Shown here piece after piece: positions 42,864 through 52,583 of a stretch of DNA of 64,000 bases. The DNA lies in assembly GCA_029866325.1 (NCBI GenBank), contig JARWZO010000016.1, positions 57,657 through 121,656 on the forward strand. The letters are read 5' to 3'. The stretch is from Fluviicola sp. GTDB lineage: Bacteria > Bacteroidota > Bacteroidia > Flavobacteriales_D > Crocinitomicaceae. How positions within the stretch are numbered: position 1 is the stretch's first letter; each line of letters begins with the position of its first letter. The position numbers and the translations under genes were made by a program. Under the pieces are notes generated by a model, which saw only the letters and a list, made by a program, of their open reading frames with translations, had not been told where the DNA came from and made no database searches.

Positions 42864-45800
42864 TTAGTTTTTCGTAATCTTCATGGTTTGAATACGACCG
42901 CCAACCTGAACATTTAAGAAGTAAACTCCTTTGCTTTCGCGTGATAAGTCTATTGTCATTGAATCGGTTGTAAACTGCGATTGCATGCGCACCAAACGAC
43001 CTGTTACATCCGTTACAGTCAATTCCTGAACAGGTACCATAACTCCAAACGAAACGGTAATGATACCGGTTGTTGGGTTCGGATACAATTGAATAGCCAA
43101 ATCATCAAATTCACCCATACCAACTAAGTTATAAGCAACACAGGTACTAGTTCCCGAACAACCGTTTGCTGCGGTTACCTGAACAGCGTAGCTTCCGTTG
43201 ACAGTTGGCGTAAACGTTTGTGAAGTTTCACCCGGGATTGCAGCATTTCCGTTGTTACAATCAAGCCATTGGTAGGTTGCACCGTTTTGGCTGGAAGAAA
43301 GAATTCCATTTGTAAGCGTTGTGGCAGTATTCACCGTATTTTGAGTTACGGAAACACTTTGACACGTTCCGGCAGTAACACAACCACCTTCACCACGTAC
43401 GAAATACGTCCCTGCTGTTGATACATTTAACGTTGTACCAGATCCTACGGATGTTCCTCCGCAAGAACCGCTGTACCATTGCCAGTCGGTTGCATCATTC
43501 AAGTTACCCGATGCAATGGTCAATGTGGTGTTTCCACCCGCACAGAAAGATGTTGTTCCGCTGATTGTTGGGCTATCAGGATCGTTACAAGGAATAGAAG
43601 GTGTGTAGCAAATTTCCAATCCCCAAGACGCCAAACTACCTCCATCCTGGTTGGCAGCATCAGATACGGTAAGTGTCCAAGTTCCGAACATATTTTCACC
43701 ATCAAAAGCTGAAAGTGTGCCTGTTGGTTGGTAGGCATTTCCATCAGTTGGTGGGCATGGTAGCGTTGCAGAAGCTGCTTCGTCGTCCAGCACGATATCA
43801 AAATCATTATTGTTGGTACAAATACCACCAAAAAGTGTCACAACCGTTCCTTGAGGAGAAGTAATGGTGAAGCTCAAATCTTCGATGTAAGTATGCGTTC
43901 CCGCAAGGTTCACCACATTCAAATCATTGATGGTGGCATTGGTAGGAATCACAAGCGTTGATGTAACTGTAGGAGTTCCTGAAGCTGAAATAGCCACCGG
44001 AATATTTGTACTATTGAACGTTCCGCAAGAAGATGTTGTGAACGAGAACGCACTTGTATTTCCTGCATTCGAACACGAATTATACGAATTTACTCTCCAG
44101 TAATACGTTGTTGACGCCACCAAAGTAGTTGCCGTGTAATTGGTAACCGAAAGACCTGTTGCCGATTCAACCACAGCTGTAAAGGCTGCATCTGTTGCAA
44201 TTTCGATGTCGTACAACATTCCCGCATTTGGGTTCGACCACGTCAGCGTAAGTGGTAACGCTGCAGAAGGTTCTGCGTTTACAGGTGTCAGCAACGTAGA
44301 AACTACAGAAGAACTTGTAGAAACAATAATGGTTGCAGGCGCAGTGCGAATCCCTGAAGTAGAGTTTCCTTGAACGGTAAAAGGATATGATCCCGGAGAA
44401 ACTCCCGCAGTACCGCTAATGGTCATGGTACTTGAATTACCAGGAGTTACCGGATTCGGAGAGAATGAAGCGGTTAATCCAACCGGAAGACCCGTTGCAG
44501 AAAGTGTTACAAGGTCAACATACGAACCGATTTGACCAACCTGAACCGTAAACACACCGTTGGTTCCTTGACAAGCACTTACAGTAGCATTCGTAAGTGT
44601 TACGTTATAATCGTTTGTCGCGGCTGTAATTGTGAAAACGTTATTGGAAATATCGAAGAATGTTCCGTTTTCACAGATCACCATGATAATCGCATTGGTA
44701 GTTGCGGAGTTTGGAACCGTTACACTTTGACTTCCATCATTCGGAACATCGTTGGCTATGTTGGAGAATGTTGCACCTCCGTCTAATGAAATCAGGATAT
44801 CCACATTGGCGCAAGAAACAGGTGCGGCAGTTGTATTGGCAACAGTCCATGTAACGGTTTCGGTAGATCCTCCAGCCCAAGTAATTCCGGCTACAGAAGG
44901 ATAGTTTACAATAAACGGACCGGCAGAAGTTGTGGTAGTAACGGTAATATCTTCGTGGTCGTTACAACCGCCGTTTGGCTCATTATCACGCACAACCACA
45001 CGGAAATTCATTGTACGGTTGACTGAAGGAAGAACTTCCCAGGTAAACGGACCACCAGCCAAAATAGATGGAATTGAAGGGAAATAGCGTGTCGGGCTGG
45101 CAGAAGGAGTAAACGAACGGAAATTTGGTCCTCCGGTAGCCGTTGCAACAGGAGGCTGCGTGCTGCTTTGATTGTTCATTTGTTCCCAGCAATAAGTCAA
45201 TACATCACCATCCGGATCGGAAGCAGTTGCTGTTAGTGCAAAAGGTGTATTGGCAGGAACGGTTACATTTCCAACTGTTCCGGAAATGGTAGGAGCTGTT
45301 TGTGAAGGAATGGTAGTTACTACAGGACAAGTATGCGATCCACCGGTAATAAAGGTTCCAATTTCTTGTAATGAAATACCATGGAAATGATCATCGGAGT
45401 TGCTTTGAACATCCATAGGCGAACAAATTCCGGCGTAAGCCATAATGGTTGAACCACTACCCGGCTCCATTGCAGTTGCGTTGTTGGCGTTTCCGCTGCA
45501 AGAACCCGCATTTCCACGGAATGTATGGTTGCCGCTAAATTGGTGGCCAAGCTCATGAGCTACGTAATCGATGTCGAACGGATCGCCTACCGGAGCACCA
45601 CTTCCTGTAACACCACGCGCTTTTTGGCTGCTGGAACATACAACACCTAATCCGGCCAAACCGCCACTATTGGTTCCGAAAACGTGACCAACATCATAAT
45701 TAGCCGATCCGATTACGGTGGTAACATTCGTTTGATTTTGTGTAATCATGCTGCCAGGGTTTCCATTCGTATAGGGATCTGTGCCTGCATTCGTATAAAT

Positions 45801-46589
45801 CAACAAGTTGTTATTCGCAATGATGGTCATTGTAATCGCCATATCGCGCATATAAACACCGTTTACGCGGTTCATCGTAGTCACTTGAGCTGCCTGAGCT
45901 AATACGACCGTTCCGCCATGAAACGTTGTATACTCGCCCGTAGCTGAAAGTGCCAAACGATACGTTCGTTTTTGGCAAGAACCAAAGCTTTTAACCACTG
46001 CGTTTCCATGTTCAATATACGTTTCAGAAGGTGATCCTTCAAAGTGACATTGGAAAGTCTTCGTTGACACGAAATCGGCTTTTGAATAGACAATGTAATG
46101 TTCAATATCTCCACCGCCGAAAGAATACGGATCTATAAACGTTGTCGGTTTATCCGGGTAGAGAATCATGGCGTGAAAACCCTGTGGAGTCAGGTCAAGT
46201 TTCACTATTTCACCGCTTCCGTCGGTAGGAACACCGTCAAAAGCACGTATCTCGGGAAATGCTGCTGCCAAATCTTCGTGCATCGTAGTATTTTCATGCA
46301 CTTGGTAGCGTCCGAATGTTCCATCAGCTTTCGGCAATTCAATGAATACCGGCAAATACGACGGATCATCAATGTGTTTGGCAGTGTTCAATTTGGTGCG
46401 GATACCTTCCACATCCAGTTTAAACGTTGAATACTTTGTTGGGAGAATGTAACGGGTTCCAACAGTTGGAATGGCAGATTCCTCGATTTTTCGCCAAGGA
46501 CCCTTCTCGTGTTTTTCCTGGGCATAAAGCCGCAGGTTGCAGGACGCGACAAGGAGAATCGCACCCAGCAGGTGTAGAGAGTTTTTCAT
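42864..46589 (-). CDS. T9SS-exported reprolysin-like metalloprotease
   Basis: 1241 residues, modular. Signal peptide (to about 23) and propeptide; a zinc protease domain with YVAHELGHQFSGNHTF (HExxHxxGxxH, near 341-353) and a methionine-turn region, characteristic of M12B-like proteases of Bacteroidota; beta domains (SQSVTVPNSATTN; a fibronectin-like module LTWSNPNAGMLYDIEIATDA); a proprotein-convertase P-domain (about 910-1010; NDLNVVNLAGTHTYIEDLSF ... WGLEICY); an Ig-like region; and a T9SS sorting domain (about 1165-1241; LAIQLYPNPTTGIITVSF ... KGVYFLNVQVGGRIQTMKITK). It should be exported and degrade proteins outside the cell. The terminator at 42812-42841 ends the gene. Confidence 0.92.
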   Translation of the reverse strand: MKNSLHLLGAILLVASCNLRLYAQEKHEKGPWRKIEESAIPTVGTRYILPTKYSTFKLDVEGIRTKLNTAKHIDDPSYLPVFIELPKADGTFGRYQVHENTTMHEDLAAAFPEIRAFDGVPTDGSGEIVKLDLTPQGFHAMILYPDKPTTFIDPYSFGGGDIEHYIVYSKADFVSTKTFQCHFEGSPSETYIEHGNAVVKSFGSCQKRTYRLALSATGEYTTFHGGTVVLAQAAQVTTMNRVNGVYMRDMAITMTIIANNNLLIYTNAGTDPYTNGNPGSMITQNQTNVTTVIGSANYDVGHVFGTNSGGLAGLGVVCSSSQKARGVTGSGAPVGDPFDIDYVAHELGHQFSGNHTFRGNAGSCSGNANNATAMEPGSGSTIMAYAGICSPMDVQSNSDDHFHGISLQEIGTFITGGSHTCPVVTTIPSQTAPTISGTVGNVTVPANTPFALTATASDPDGDVLTYCWEQMNNQSSTQPPVATATGGPNFRSFTPSASPTRYFPSIPSILAGGPFTWEVLPSVNRTMNFRVVVRDNEPNGGCNDHEDITVTTTTSAGPFIVNYPSVAGITWAGGSTETVTWTVANTTAAPVSCANVDILISLDGGATFSNIANDVPNDGSQSVTVPNSATTNAIIMVICENGTFFDISNNVFTITAATNDYNVTLTNATVSACQGTNGVFTVQVGQIGSYVDLVTLSATGLPVGLTASFSPNPVTPGNSSTMTISGTAGVSPGSYPFTVQGNSTSGIRTAPATIIVSTSSSVVSTLLTPVNAEPSAALPLTLTWSNPNAGMLYDIEIATDAAFTAVVESATGLSVTNYTATTLVASTTYYWRVNSYNSCSNAGNTSAFSFTTSSCGTFNSTNIPVAISASGTPTVTSTLVIPTNATINDLNVVNLAGTHTYIEDLSFTITSPQGTVVTLFGGICTNNNDFDIVLDDEAASATLPCPPTDGNAYQPTGTLSAFDGENMFGTWTLTVSDAANQDGGSLASWGLEICYTPSIPCNDPDSPTISGTTSFCAGGNTTLTIASGNLNDATDWQWYSGSCGGTSVGSGTTLNVSTAGTYFVRGEGGCVTAGTCQSVSVTQNTVNTATTLTNGILSSSQNGATYQWLDCNNGNAAIPGETSQTFTPTVNGSYAVQVTAANGCSGTSTCVAYNLVGMGEFDDLAIQLYPNPTTGIITVSFGVMVPVQELTVTDVTGRLVRMQSQFTTDSMTIDLSRESKGVYFLNVQVGGRIQTMKITKN

Positions 46590-46680
46590 TTTCGTATAGT
46601 TTTAGGCGATTAATTTACAGTTTTTTTCGTTCCATTACAAAAACAGACAACACATTTCACCTATCTTCTCAGTTGACCGT

Positions 46681-46711
46681 TTGTTTATCTCAACCGGAAT
46701 CCTAGATTTGT
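46681..46711 (+). promoter_or_regulatory. Promoter of the Asp/Asn-hydroxylase-like gene
   Basis: TTTG (46681-46684), a spacer of exactly 19 bases, then TAGATTTG (46704-46711). Both elements match the Bacteroidota consensus perfectly. The start codon is 30 bases downstream. Confidence 0.8.
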
Positions 46712-46740
46712 AATTCTAAAGCGTATTAACACCAACTGCT

Positions 46741-47436
46741 ATGACATTTGTAACCCAACTTTGCTTTCCATTCACATTCGATCCGGAGTTACTCAAAGCC
46801 GATCTTGAAAAAGTCTTAAAACACAACTGGTCGGAACATTACAACAAAGGCGCGTATTCCGGAAACTGGACATCGATTGCTTTACTTGCTCCGGGTGGTA
46901 ACGCTAACAATATCAATGCAATGCCTAGCGAACAGTCTCCGCTGTTGGAAACGGAATTGTTGCATGAATGCCCTACATTCAAACGCATTTTGGATGAATT
47001 TCCGTTCGAAAAAATAAGTGCTCGCCTGCTTTGTTTGGAAGTTGGGGCGAAGATCAAACCGCATCGCGACAATTGTTTGGGATACGAAGACGGCGTTTTC
47101 AGAATGCACATTCCGATCGTTACGAATGCGGAAGTGGAGTTTGTTTTAGCCGGTGAACGCATTGTGATGGAAGAAGGAACATGCTGGTACATCAATGCTA
47201 ACGAAGAACATTCGGTTGCTAATCGCGGATCGGAAAACAGGGTGCATTTTGTGATTGACGGTGTTCGTAATGCCTGGACAGATGAATTGTTTTTTGCGCA
47301 AGCTCCGGAAAGCTCATTTGAGCGACCTCCTGTGCCGATTTCCGAAGAGCAAAAAATGCGGATGATTGCCGAATTGGAACGATTGGGAACTCCGGTGGCG
47401 TTGGAGTTAATCCGGACGTTAAAGGAGAGTGATTGA
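46741..47436 (+). CDS. Aspartyl/asparaginyl beta-hydroxylase-type dioxygenase
   Basis: 231 residues, Asp/Asn beta-hydroxylase (PF05118) cupin fold. The Fe site His/Asp lies in KIKPHRDNCLGYED (near 107-114) and a second His in INANEEHSVANRG (near 160). Arg/His that bind 2-oxoglutarate follow in ENRVHFVIDG. The family uses Fe(II) and 2-oxoglutarate to hydroxylate Asp/Asn or other residues or small molecules. Substrate unknown. It has one of the best promoters in the window. Confidence 0.8.
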   Translation: MTFVTQLCFPFTFDPELLKADLEKVLKHNWSEHYNKGAYSGNWTSIALLAPGGNANNINAMPSEQSPLLETELLHECPTFKRILDEFPFEKISARLLCLEVGAKIKPHRDNCLGYEDGVFRMHIPIVTNAEVEFVLAGERIVMEEGTCWYINANEEHSVANRGSENRVHFVIDGVRNAWTDELFFAQAPESSFERPPVPISEEQKMRMIAELERLGTPVALELIRTLKESD

Positions 47437-47502
47437 TTAGTTGAATAGACCGGTCTAAACAACTGATAATCAACAGTTTTAGCTTTTGTCGTTCGTAATA
47501 TT

Positions 47503-47531
47503 GCGAATTTGCAAATTAGCGAATTTGCAAA
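47503..47531. repeat. Short direct repeat GCGAATTTGCAAA x 2
   Basis: Two 13-base copies (47503-47515 and 47519-47531) with a 16-base period and self-complementary GAATTTGCAAATT. Local spacer repeat. Confidence 0.55.
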
Positions 47532-47569
47532 ATTGCAGGATGAGACACAAACAATTGAAATTCAATACA

Positions 47570-48880
47570 TTACCTCGCTATCCCCATCTTCACCTTTTTC
47601 CCTTTGATTTTCTGATCACGGATTTCGGCCACCACCTGATTCGCCTTTTTTGCTTTGACGGCTACCAAACAACTGTGATCCAAAACGGTAATCAAACCAA
47701 TATCATCTTGTTTCAACTGGCCTATTTTCGACAAAAAGCCTACCACATCAATCTTGTTGATTTTGTCTTTTTTTCCGCCACCAATGTAAATGGTTTTCCA
47801 AATCGGAGCATCGGGTAAAGGACAGTCTTCCGAAAGTTGTAATTCGGGAACAGCTTCGGTGAGGTAATCAGGTTGGCGATCAGTTTTGGCCATGACCAAA
47901 TAAGCATTCCCGGTAGCCGATTGTCGCGCTGTTCGACCATTTCTATGAATGAACACATCTTCGGTATGTGGCAATTGGTAATGAATCACATGTTGAATGT
48001 TCGGAATATCCAATCCACGTGCTGCCAAATCGGTGGTTACCAAATAATGCGCGCTTCCGTTGCGGAACTTGATCAACGATCGTTCGCGTTCGTCTTGCTC
48101 CAATCCGCCGTGAAAAAACACATTCGCGATATCGGCGCTAGACATAAATTCGCTCACGCGTTCAACCGTTTCGCGGTGATTACAAAAAATGAGTGTTGAT
48201 TCAGCTGTGAGATTACACAATAGATGAACGAGGGAATACAATTTTTCAGTATCGTCGGTTACAATTTTGTGTAACGACAAGCCGCGAGTTTCGGTTGTAA
48301 GGAAATCGATTGTCACCGGATTGGCAATGTCTGTAAATGCCGGAATGGTTTCAAGATTGGTGGCAGAAACCAACATGCGTTTACGCACACGTTTCAGCTG
48401 TTTCAGAATGATGGTCATGTCTTCCTGAAATCCCATTTCGAGTGACTTGTCAAATTCATCCAACACCAATGTGCGAACTCCGGAAAGGTCCAGATTTCCG
48501 CGATTGAGGTGATCTACGATTCTCCCGGGTGTTCCAATAAGCAAGGCAGGCGGTTCGGAAAAGTTGTTTTTCTCAATTTTCATCGAATGTCCGCCATAAG
48601 TCGTATTGACTTTAAACGCGGTTCCTAGTGCACGAAACACCTGTTCGATTTGTAGAGCCAATTCACGCGTTGGCGTAATGACCAATGCTTGTACGCCAGT
48701 CACATCCGCTTCTAAATGTTGCAATAATGGTAATAGAAATCCGATAGTTTTGCCTGATCCGGTTGGAGCCAACACCACCAATTGATCATTGGTTTTTGCG
48801 GTTTCCAAGACCTTTTCTTGCATGGGATTCAATTGTTCGATGCCAAGGCGTTGCAGCAATGCAGGAATGGGAGTATTCAT
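47570..48880 (-). CDS. DEAD-box RNA helicase with DbpA-type RNA-binding domain
   Basis: 436 residues. Helicase motifs: APTGSGKT (about 37-44), PTRELA, motif II as DEFD (about 140), SAT and HRNGRTARQS. The last ~70 residues (IGGGKKDKINKIDVVGFLSK ... LVAVKAKKANQVVAEIR) match the DbpA/CsdA C-terminal RNA-binding domain that targets 23S rRNA. Likely role: 50S ribosome assembly. The second DEAD-box gene in the window; the two proteins are distinct groups, not recent duplicates, as their tails and motif II differ. Confidence 0.92.
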   Translation of the reverse strand: MNTPIPALLQRLGIEQLNPMQEKVLETAKTNDQLVVLAPTGSGKTIGFLLPLLQHLEADVTGVQALVITPTRELALQIEQVFRALGTAFKVNTTYGGHSMKIEKNNFSEPPALLIGTPGRIVDHLNRGNLDLSGVRTLVLDEFDKSLEMGFQEDMTIILKQLKRVRKRMLVSATNLETIPAFTDIANPVTIDFLTTETRGLSLHKIVTDDTEKLYSLVHLLCNLTAESTLIFCNHRETVERVSEFMSSADIANVFFHGGLEQDERERSLIKFRNGSAHYLVTTDLAARGLDIPNIQHVIHYQLPHTEDVFIHRNGRTARQSATGNAYLVMAKTDRQPDYLTEAVPELQLSEDCPLPDAPIWKTIYIGGGKKDKINKIDVVGFLSKIGQLKQDDIGLITVLDHSCLVAVKAKKANQVVAEIRDQKIKGKKVKMGIAR

Positions 48881-48901
48881 GGTGCAAAGGTAGCTAAAAT
48901 A

Positions 48902-48972
48902 GGGAACTGGGGATGCAGGGAGCTAGGGAACTAGGAAGTCCCAACTCCTTAGCTCCCCAAATTCCAGTTCCC
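48902..48972. repeat. Imperfect inverted repeat GGGAACTGG ... CCAGTTCCC
   Basis: About 34-base arms with roughly three-quarters pairing (GGGAACTGG, GGGAGCTA and their complements) and a short loop. It lies between two minus-strand genes with no T run on either side. Confidence 0.55.
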
Positions 48973-48981
48973 AGTTCTAAA

Positions 48982-49389
48982 TCAATTTTCCACACTACGC
49001 CGAAATGCGTTTTTACCCTTGGAATTGGTCCACGATAAATAACATTTCACTTTGCCAACCGCGTCGCTGAATTCAAATCCTTTCGAATAAAAATAGACGT
49101 AGAAATGTGAATGTGCCGGAACATCGGCAAAGACTTTGGAATCGGAAAATAGAATGGGTTTGAAGATTTTATCACTTGTATCTTTGATCGACATGCGGCA
49201 AAACGGTTCTTTGAGCGGGTAGTCACTTTTGTTTTCGTAGTGCAATTCAAAAAACACCGAATCGCCATTGTTTCCATCCGTAACCAATTGGTAACCTTTA
49301 AATTTTACATACTTGCTCTCACGGCCTTTGTGAATGCAGGCTGTTACCGCAAAGCAGCAAATTAAACTACTCAGAAGGAAGTATTTCAT
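48982..49389 (-). CDS. Small lipoprotein, DUF-like
   Basis: 135 residues with lipobox VTAC (Cys18) and a beta-sandwich mature part (YVKFKGYQLV, VFFELHYENKSDYPLKEP, YVYFYSKGFEF). It looks like a small outer-membrane lipoprotein with an Ig-like fold; no function can be read. It stands alone. A TACTTTTG box lies only 4 bases upstream of the start, too close to be a normal promoter. Confidence 0.7.
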   Translation of the reverse strand: MKYFLLSSLICCFAVTACIHKGRESKYVKFKGYQLVTDGNNGDSVFFELHYENKSDYPLKEPFCRMSIKDTSDKIFKPILFSDSKVFADVPAHSHFYVYFYSKGFEFSDAVGKVKCYLSWTNSKGKNAFRRSVEN

Positions 49390-49546
49390 GCTTCAAAAGT
49401 AAGGATTGATAATTGGATAAAACATACTGCAATTGCGGAATTTCTATCCTATTCAAAAGAAATGCAGCAAATAAACCGTTCGATTATCTTGGGATTTGAC
49501 GAAATAGTTAACTTGGCTGTATCATCCGTTTAAACTCCATATTGCT

Positions 49547-51610
49547 TTGATCTTTCCCATTATTTTCGTTCTGATTCTGATTGCTTTTACCTACCGAAAA
49601 GAGGTAATCTCAAAGCCTATTGCCGGCAAGCCCACTTGGTATCCGTACCGCAAATTGATTGCTCTACTGCTCATTACCATTGTGCCGATTGTCTTAGCGA
49701 ACACCTTCATTCCCGAGCGATTGCTGATCACACCACAAGAGCGCATTGATGCCGCAAAAGAAAACGGTGATCGGTATGCGGTTTCTATCGCTTACAAAGA
49801 TTTGTGTGCCCAATATCCTGACAGCATTAGTCTGCAGTTCGATTGCATTGATATTTTGGCTGACTATCGTCAATACGATTATGAGGATTTAATGCACACG
49901 ATCACCAAAATCAACCCGGGTCCCGAAACGAAAATTCTCGCAAAAGCATACATACAGCTGAAGGTGGAGGTGTTTGAAAGAAATGATACCTTACTGGAAT
50001 CCATCCCCGACAATTATCGGTTTGTGAATTACCTGAAAACGCTGGAAGGTCTGCAAAACAACAGCTTGTCTGTGACCGAATGCGAGCAGCTTCTTCGCAG
50101 GGAAATCACCTTGAATCCGACCAATGAGCGCGCTTACCAATTGCTCTTAAGCATTTATACCGGTTCGGGAGCTGCACAAAAAAGGGATGCGCTTCTTTGT
50201 GACGCGCAAGCCATGCCATTTTTCAGTGATCAGTTGAAGAACGATTATTATTTCTCGCACGGACACTGGGGACTTTACTTTCAAAACATCATAGAATCGC
50301 GGATACTTTCGGTTTCGTGGCTCACGTTTTTGGCCGCTTTGCTCGTTTCATTGGTTTGGATCCTTTTCCTGCGTTCGATGGACGTTTTTAACCGCGAGAA
50401 ATGGCAACCAATCGTTATTGTATTTATTGGTGGGGCGCTGTTTACTCACTTGTGTTTAGCTTTTTACGATGCCGCTGAGCTCTACTTTCATTTTACCATC
50501 AACGGCGAAGCATTGAATGATTTTATGTACTGCTTTACCGTGATCGGTGGTGGTGAAGAGTTGGTAAAACTGCTTCCATGGCTCTTGTTTGCACTCTTCA
50601 GCAAACGCATGAAGGAACCGTACGATTACTTATTTTATGCTTCCATTTCAGCATTAGGTTTTGCTTTTGCAGAGAACCTGATGTACCTGGAAGATACCGG
50701 AAACATTGTGGGTCGCACCATTATGTCTTCGGTGGGACACATGTTTTTTGCTTCCATTGTTGCTTATGCGTTCATTCTGGCAAAATACCGCTACAAACAA
50801 CAAATCTGGAAAATTCTTACGCCCATTATCGGATTCATTGCCGCAGCTTTGGCCCACGGTTTCTACGATTTCTGGCTGATCAGCGAAGCAGTAAGCGATT
50901 TCTCGTTCGTCACCATCATATTCTTTATCGGATCGTTGCACGTCTGGTTTTTCTTTAAAAACAATGCGCTCAACAATTCAGGATTCTTCAGTGGCAGCAA
51001 TGCCTACAACGCCAATTTTCAGCAAGATTTACTCACGTTTTCACTGTTGGCGATTTTGATGGTGGAATACATCATGGTGAGTTGGAAATACGGCGCAGAT
51101 GACGGAAACAATCGCATTCGGTCGAGTGTGATCATGATATTCATGTTCTTGATTTATGTATCGGTGATGCTGCAACGATTCGACCTGAAAAAGGGTGTTT
51201 GGAACAAATGGCGGTTTCGAATGCCGGCTTTCTCTAGATCAATTTTCGGTATGTCGGGCGACAATGATGAAGACGATCAGGATTATTTAGGCTTAAAACT
51301 GCGATTGTTTGCCCCCAAAAGCAATCAGTATATCGGCGATAAACTTCCGAAAAGCGGGGTTTGTGTGCAAAAAATTGAAATCAACGGCCAAAGCGGATGG
51401 TATGTGTTTCAGCTCAACACACCTATCAACTACAACAATTACGTTTCCACGCACATCATCCTGAAAAACAAGTATCCGAACCAATCATTGAACGAACCGA
51501 AAATCGAAATTTACTTTCTATTTATTCCGGATATTCATTTATTGCAATCGGAAAACCTGAATGTGAAACAATTGCGCTACGCGGGAAGGGCTTATTCGAT
51601 GCCGATTTAA
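49547..51610 (+). CDS. PrsW-type intramembrane glutamic protease with N- and C-terminal extensions
   Basis: 687 residues. A first membrane helix (1-18), a second (about 37-55), then a soluble helical/TPR-like region (60-245), then a multipass core with the PrsW signature: GGGEELVKLLPW (EExxK, near 336), ALGFAFAENLMY (FxxxEN, near 374), SVGHMFFAS (near 396) and AALAHGFYDF (near 435). These match the glutamic/aspartic intramembrane protease family. A cytosolic-looking C-terminal domain of about 110 residues follows. PrsW cleaves anti-sigma factors in Bacillus; the target here is unknown. The start is uncertain: no ATG lies between the upstream in-frame stop and the first strong hydrophobic helix, so TTG at 49547 was chosen. 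Confidence 0.8.
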   Translation: MIFPIIFVLILIAFTYRKEVISKPIAGKPTWYPYRKLIALLLITIVPIVLANTFIPERLLITPQERIDAAKENGDRYAVSIAYKDLCAQYPDSISLQFDCIDILADYRQYDYEDLMHTITKINPGPETKILAKAYIQLKVEVFERNDTLLESIPDNYRFVNYLKTLEGLQNNSLSVTECEQLLRREITLNPTNERAYQLLLSIYTGSGAAQKRDALLCDAQAMPFFSDQLKNDYYFSHGHWGLYFQNIIESRILSVSWLTFLAALLVSLVWILFLRSMDVFNREKWQPIVIVFIGGALFTHLCLAFYDAAELYFHFTINGEALNDFMYCFTVIGGGEELVKLLPWLLFALFSKRMKEPYDYLFYASISALGFAFAENLMYLEDTGNIVGRTIMSSVGHMFFASIVAYAFILAKYRYKQQIWKILTPIIGFIAAALAHGFYDFWLISEAVSDFSFVTIIFFIGSLHVWFFFKNNALNNSGFFSGSNAYNANFQQDLLTFSLLAILMVEYIMVSWKYGADDGNNRIRSSVIMIFMFLIYVSVMLQRFDLKKGVWNKWRFRMPAFSRSIFGMSGDNDEDDQDYLGLKLRLFAPKSNQYIGDKLPKSGVCVQKIEINGQSGWYVFQLNTPINYNNYVSTHIILKNKYPNQSLNEPKIEIYFLFIPDIHLLQSENLNVKQLRYAGRAYSMPI

Positions 51611-51673
51611 TCAATCCCACTCGAAAACAATTGATTTCAATTTTCCCCGACTAGTCGGTGACTGGTTTCACTT

Positions 51674-51807
51674 CCCACAGATTCACAGATTTTAGCTCGG
51701 CTAACGCCCTCGCTTTCGATTCAGATCAATGAGGACTAGTAGATGATGTATTTGCTATAGCGCTGTCAGCCTGAGGCTGAAGCGCAAAAAATCTGCGAAT
51801 CTGTGGG
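51674..51807. repeat. Interspersed element with CCCACAGAT termini, copy B (134 bp)
   Basis: Begins CCCACAGATTCACAGATT and ends AATCTGCGAATCTGTGGG, forming a terminal inverted repeat of about 17 bases. An internal palindrome CAGCCTGAGGCTG with GCGCT/AGCGC arms is shared with copy C. Lies between the PrsW-type gene and yceH. Confidence 0.8.
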
Positions 51808-51836
51808 AAAGGTTTATTCAAATAGCCGATATACGA

Positions 51837-52490
51837 TCAATACAAATCCGTCATCAGTTTATCCACCAGCGCTTTGAGTTCTTCCAATTCGGTTTCTACT
51901 TTGGTTAAACGGGCTTCCAGCTCGCTTACATTTTTTCGGGCAGGTTCGCTGGCATAACTACTTTCGTCAAATTCGGGAACCAGTGCAAATAAATGGCAAT
52001 AACGCGCTTCTTTTTGTCCGGGTTTACGTGGTAGCTGTTCCACAAAGGGAATTTCGTAGCCTGCCAGGTTCTCAAGCGTTTGTTGGACTTCTGCCAGGTC
52101 TTCAAAATCGTGCAAGCGCCCTGAATTGGAATTGATTTCACCGGCTGTAAGTGGTCCGCGCAACAACAACAAACACAGTACCGATGTTTCAGCGGGATCA
52201 AGCGGGTAATGAACCGCAATTGCATGACGGTATTTCAATGCCCGGCTTCCACTCGCCCCGATTACATTGGCAGAAAGGTGTTTGCGTTTCAAGGAATCAA
52301 GCGCCAACACAACCGTTTCTTCATCGTATTCCACCACCGGGTTACGCGCCGATTTTTGATTACACGCCGTAAGCAGCGCATTCAAAGTAAGTGGGTAATA
52401 ATCGGGTGTTGTTTTACTTTTTTCGAGAAGAGCTCCCAATACACGTTGCTCTTCGGCGGTTAATTGAGGCAGTGCAGCTGCAGATTCCAT
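51837..52490 (-). CDS. yceH: YceH family protein (DUF480)
   Basis: 217 residues. The N-terminal part is almost a family consensus (LTAEEQRVLGALLEKSKTTP, DYYPLTLNALLTACNQKSARNP), with two winged-helix-like domains, and the C-terminal 40 residues form a coiled coil (VSELEARLTKVETELEELKA). Function is unknown; the double winged-helix suggests a nucleic-acid or protein-interaction role. Stands alone, downstream of repeat copy B. Confidence 0.9.
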   Translation of the reverse strand: MESAAALPQLTAEEQRVLGALLEKSKTTPDYYPLTLNALLTACNQKSARNPVVEYDEETVVLALDSLKRKHLSANVIGASGSRALKYRHAIAVHYPLDPAETSVLCLLLLRGPLTAGEINSNSGRLHDFEDLAEVQQTLENLAGYEIPFVEQLPRKPGQKEARYCHLFALVPEFDESSYASEPARKNVSELEARLTKVETELEELKALVDKLMTDLY

Positions 52491-52523
52491 AGATGTGCTT
52501 GTTTGAAACGAATATAGGCAAAA

Positions 52524-52560
52524 TAAAAAAAACCTCCTTCGCCTAAAGCGGAAGAGGTTT
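52524..52560 (-). terminator. Terminator of the small lipoprotein gene
   Basis: On the minus strand AACCTCTTCCGC / GCGAAGGAGG stem (with small bulges) followed by eight T residues, 24 bases beyond the stop at 52584. Confidence 0.75.
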
Positions 52561-52583
52561 CCAATAATTAAAAGAAGGTAGAA

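Noticed and set aside
46741..47436. Candidate halogenase or hydroxylase for the 14.7-19 kb operon
   Set aside because: It is about 28 kb away, has its own promoter, and keeps the normal hydroxylase His-x-Asp ligand instead of the Gly/Ala typical of halogenases.
47503..47531. Operator for the hydroxylase or helicase genes
   Set aside because: Both neighbouring genes end here (convergent), so the short direct repeat is not in a promoter.
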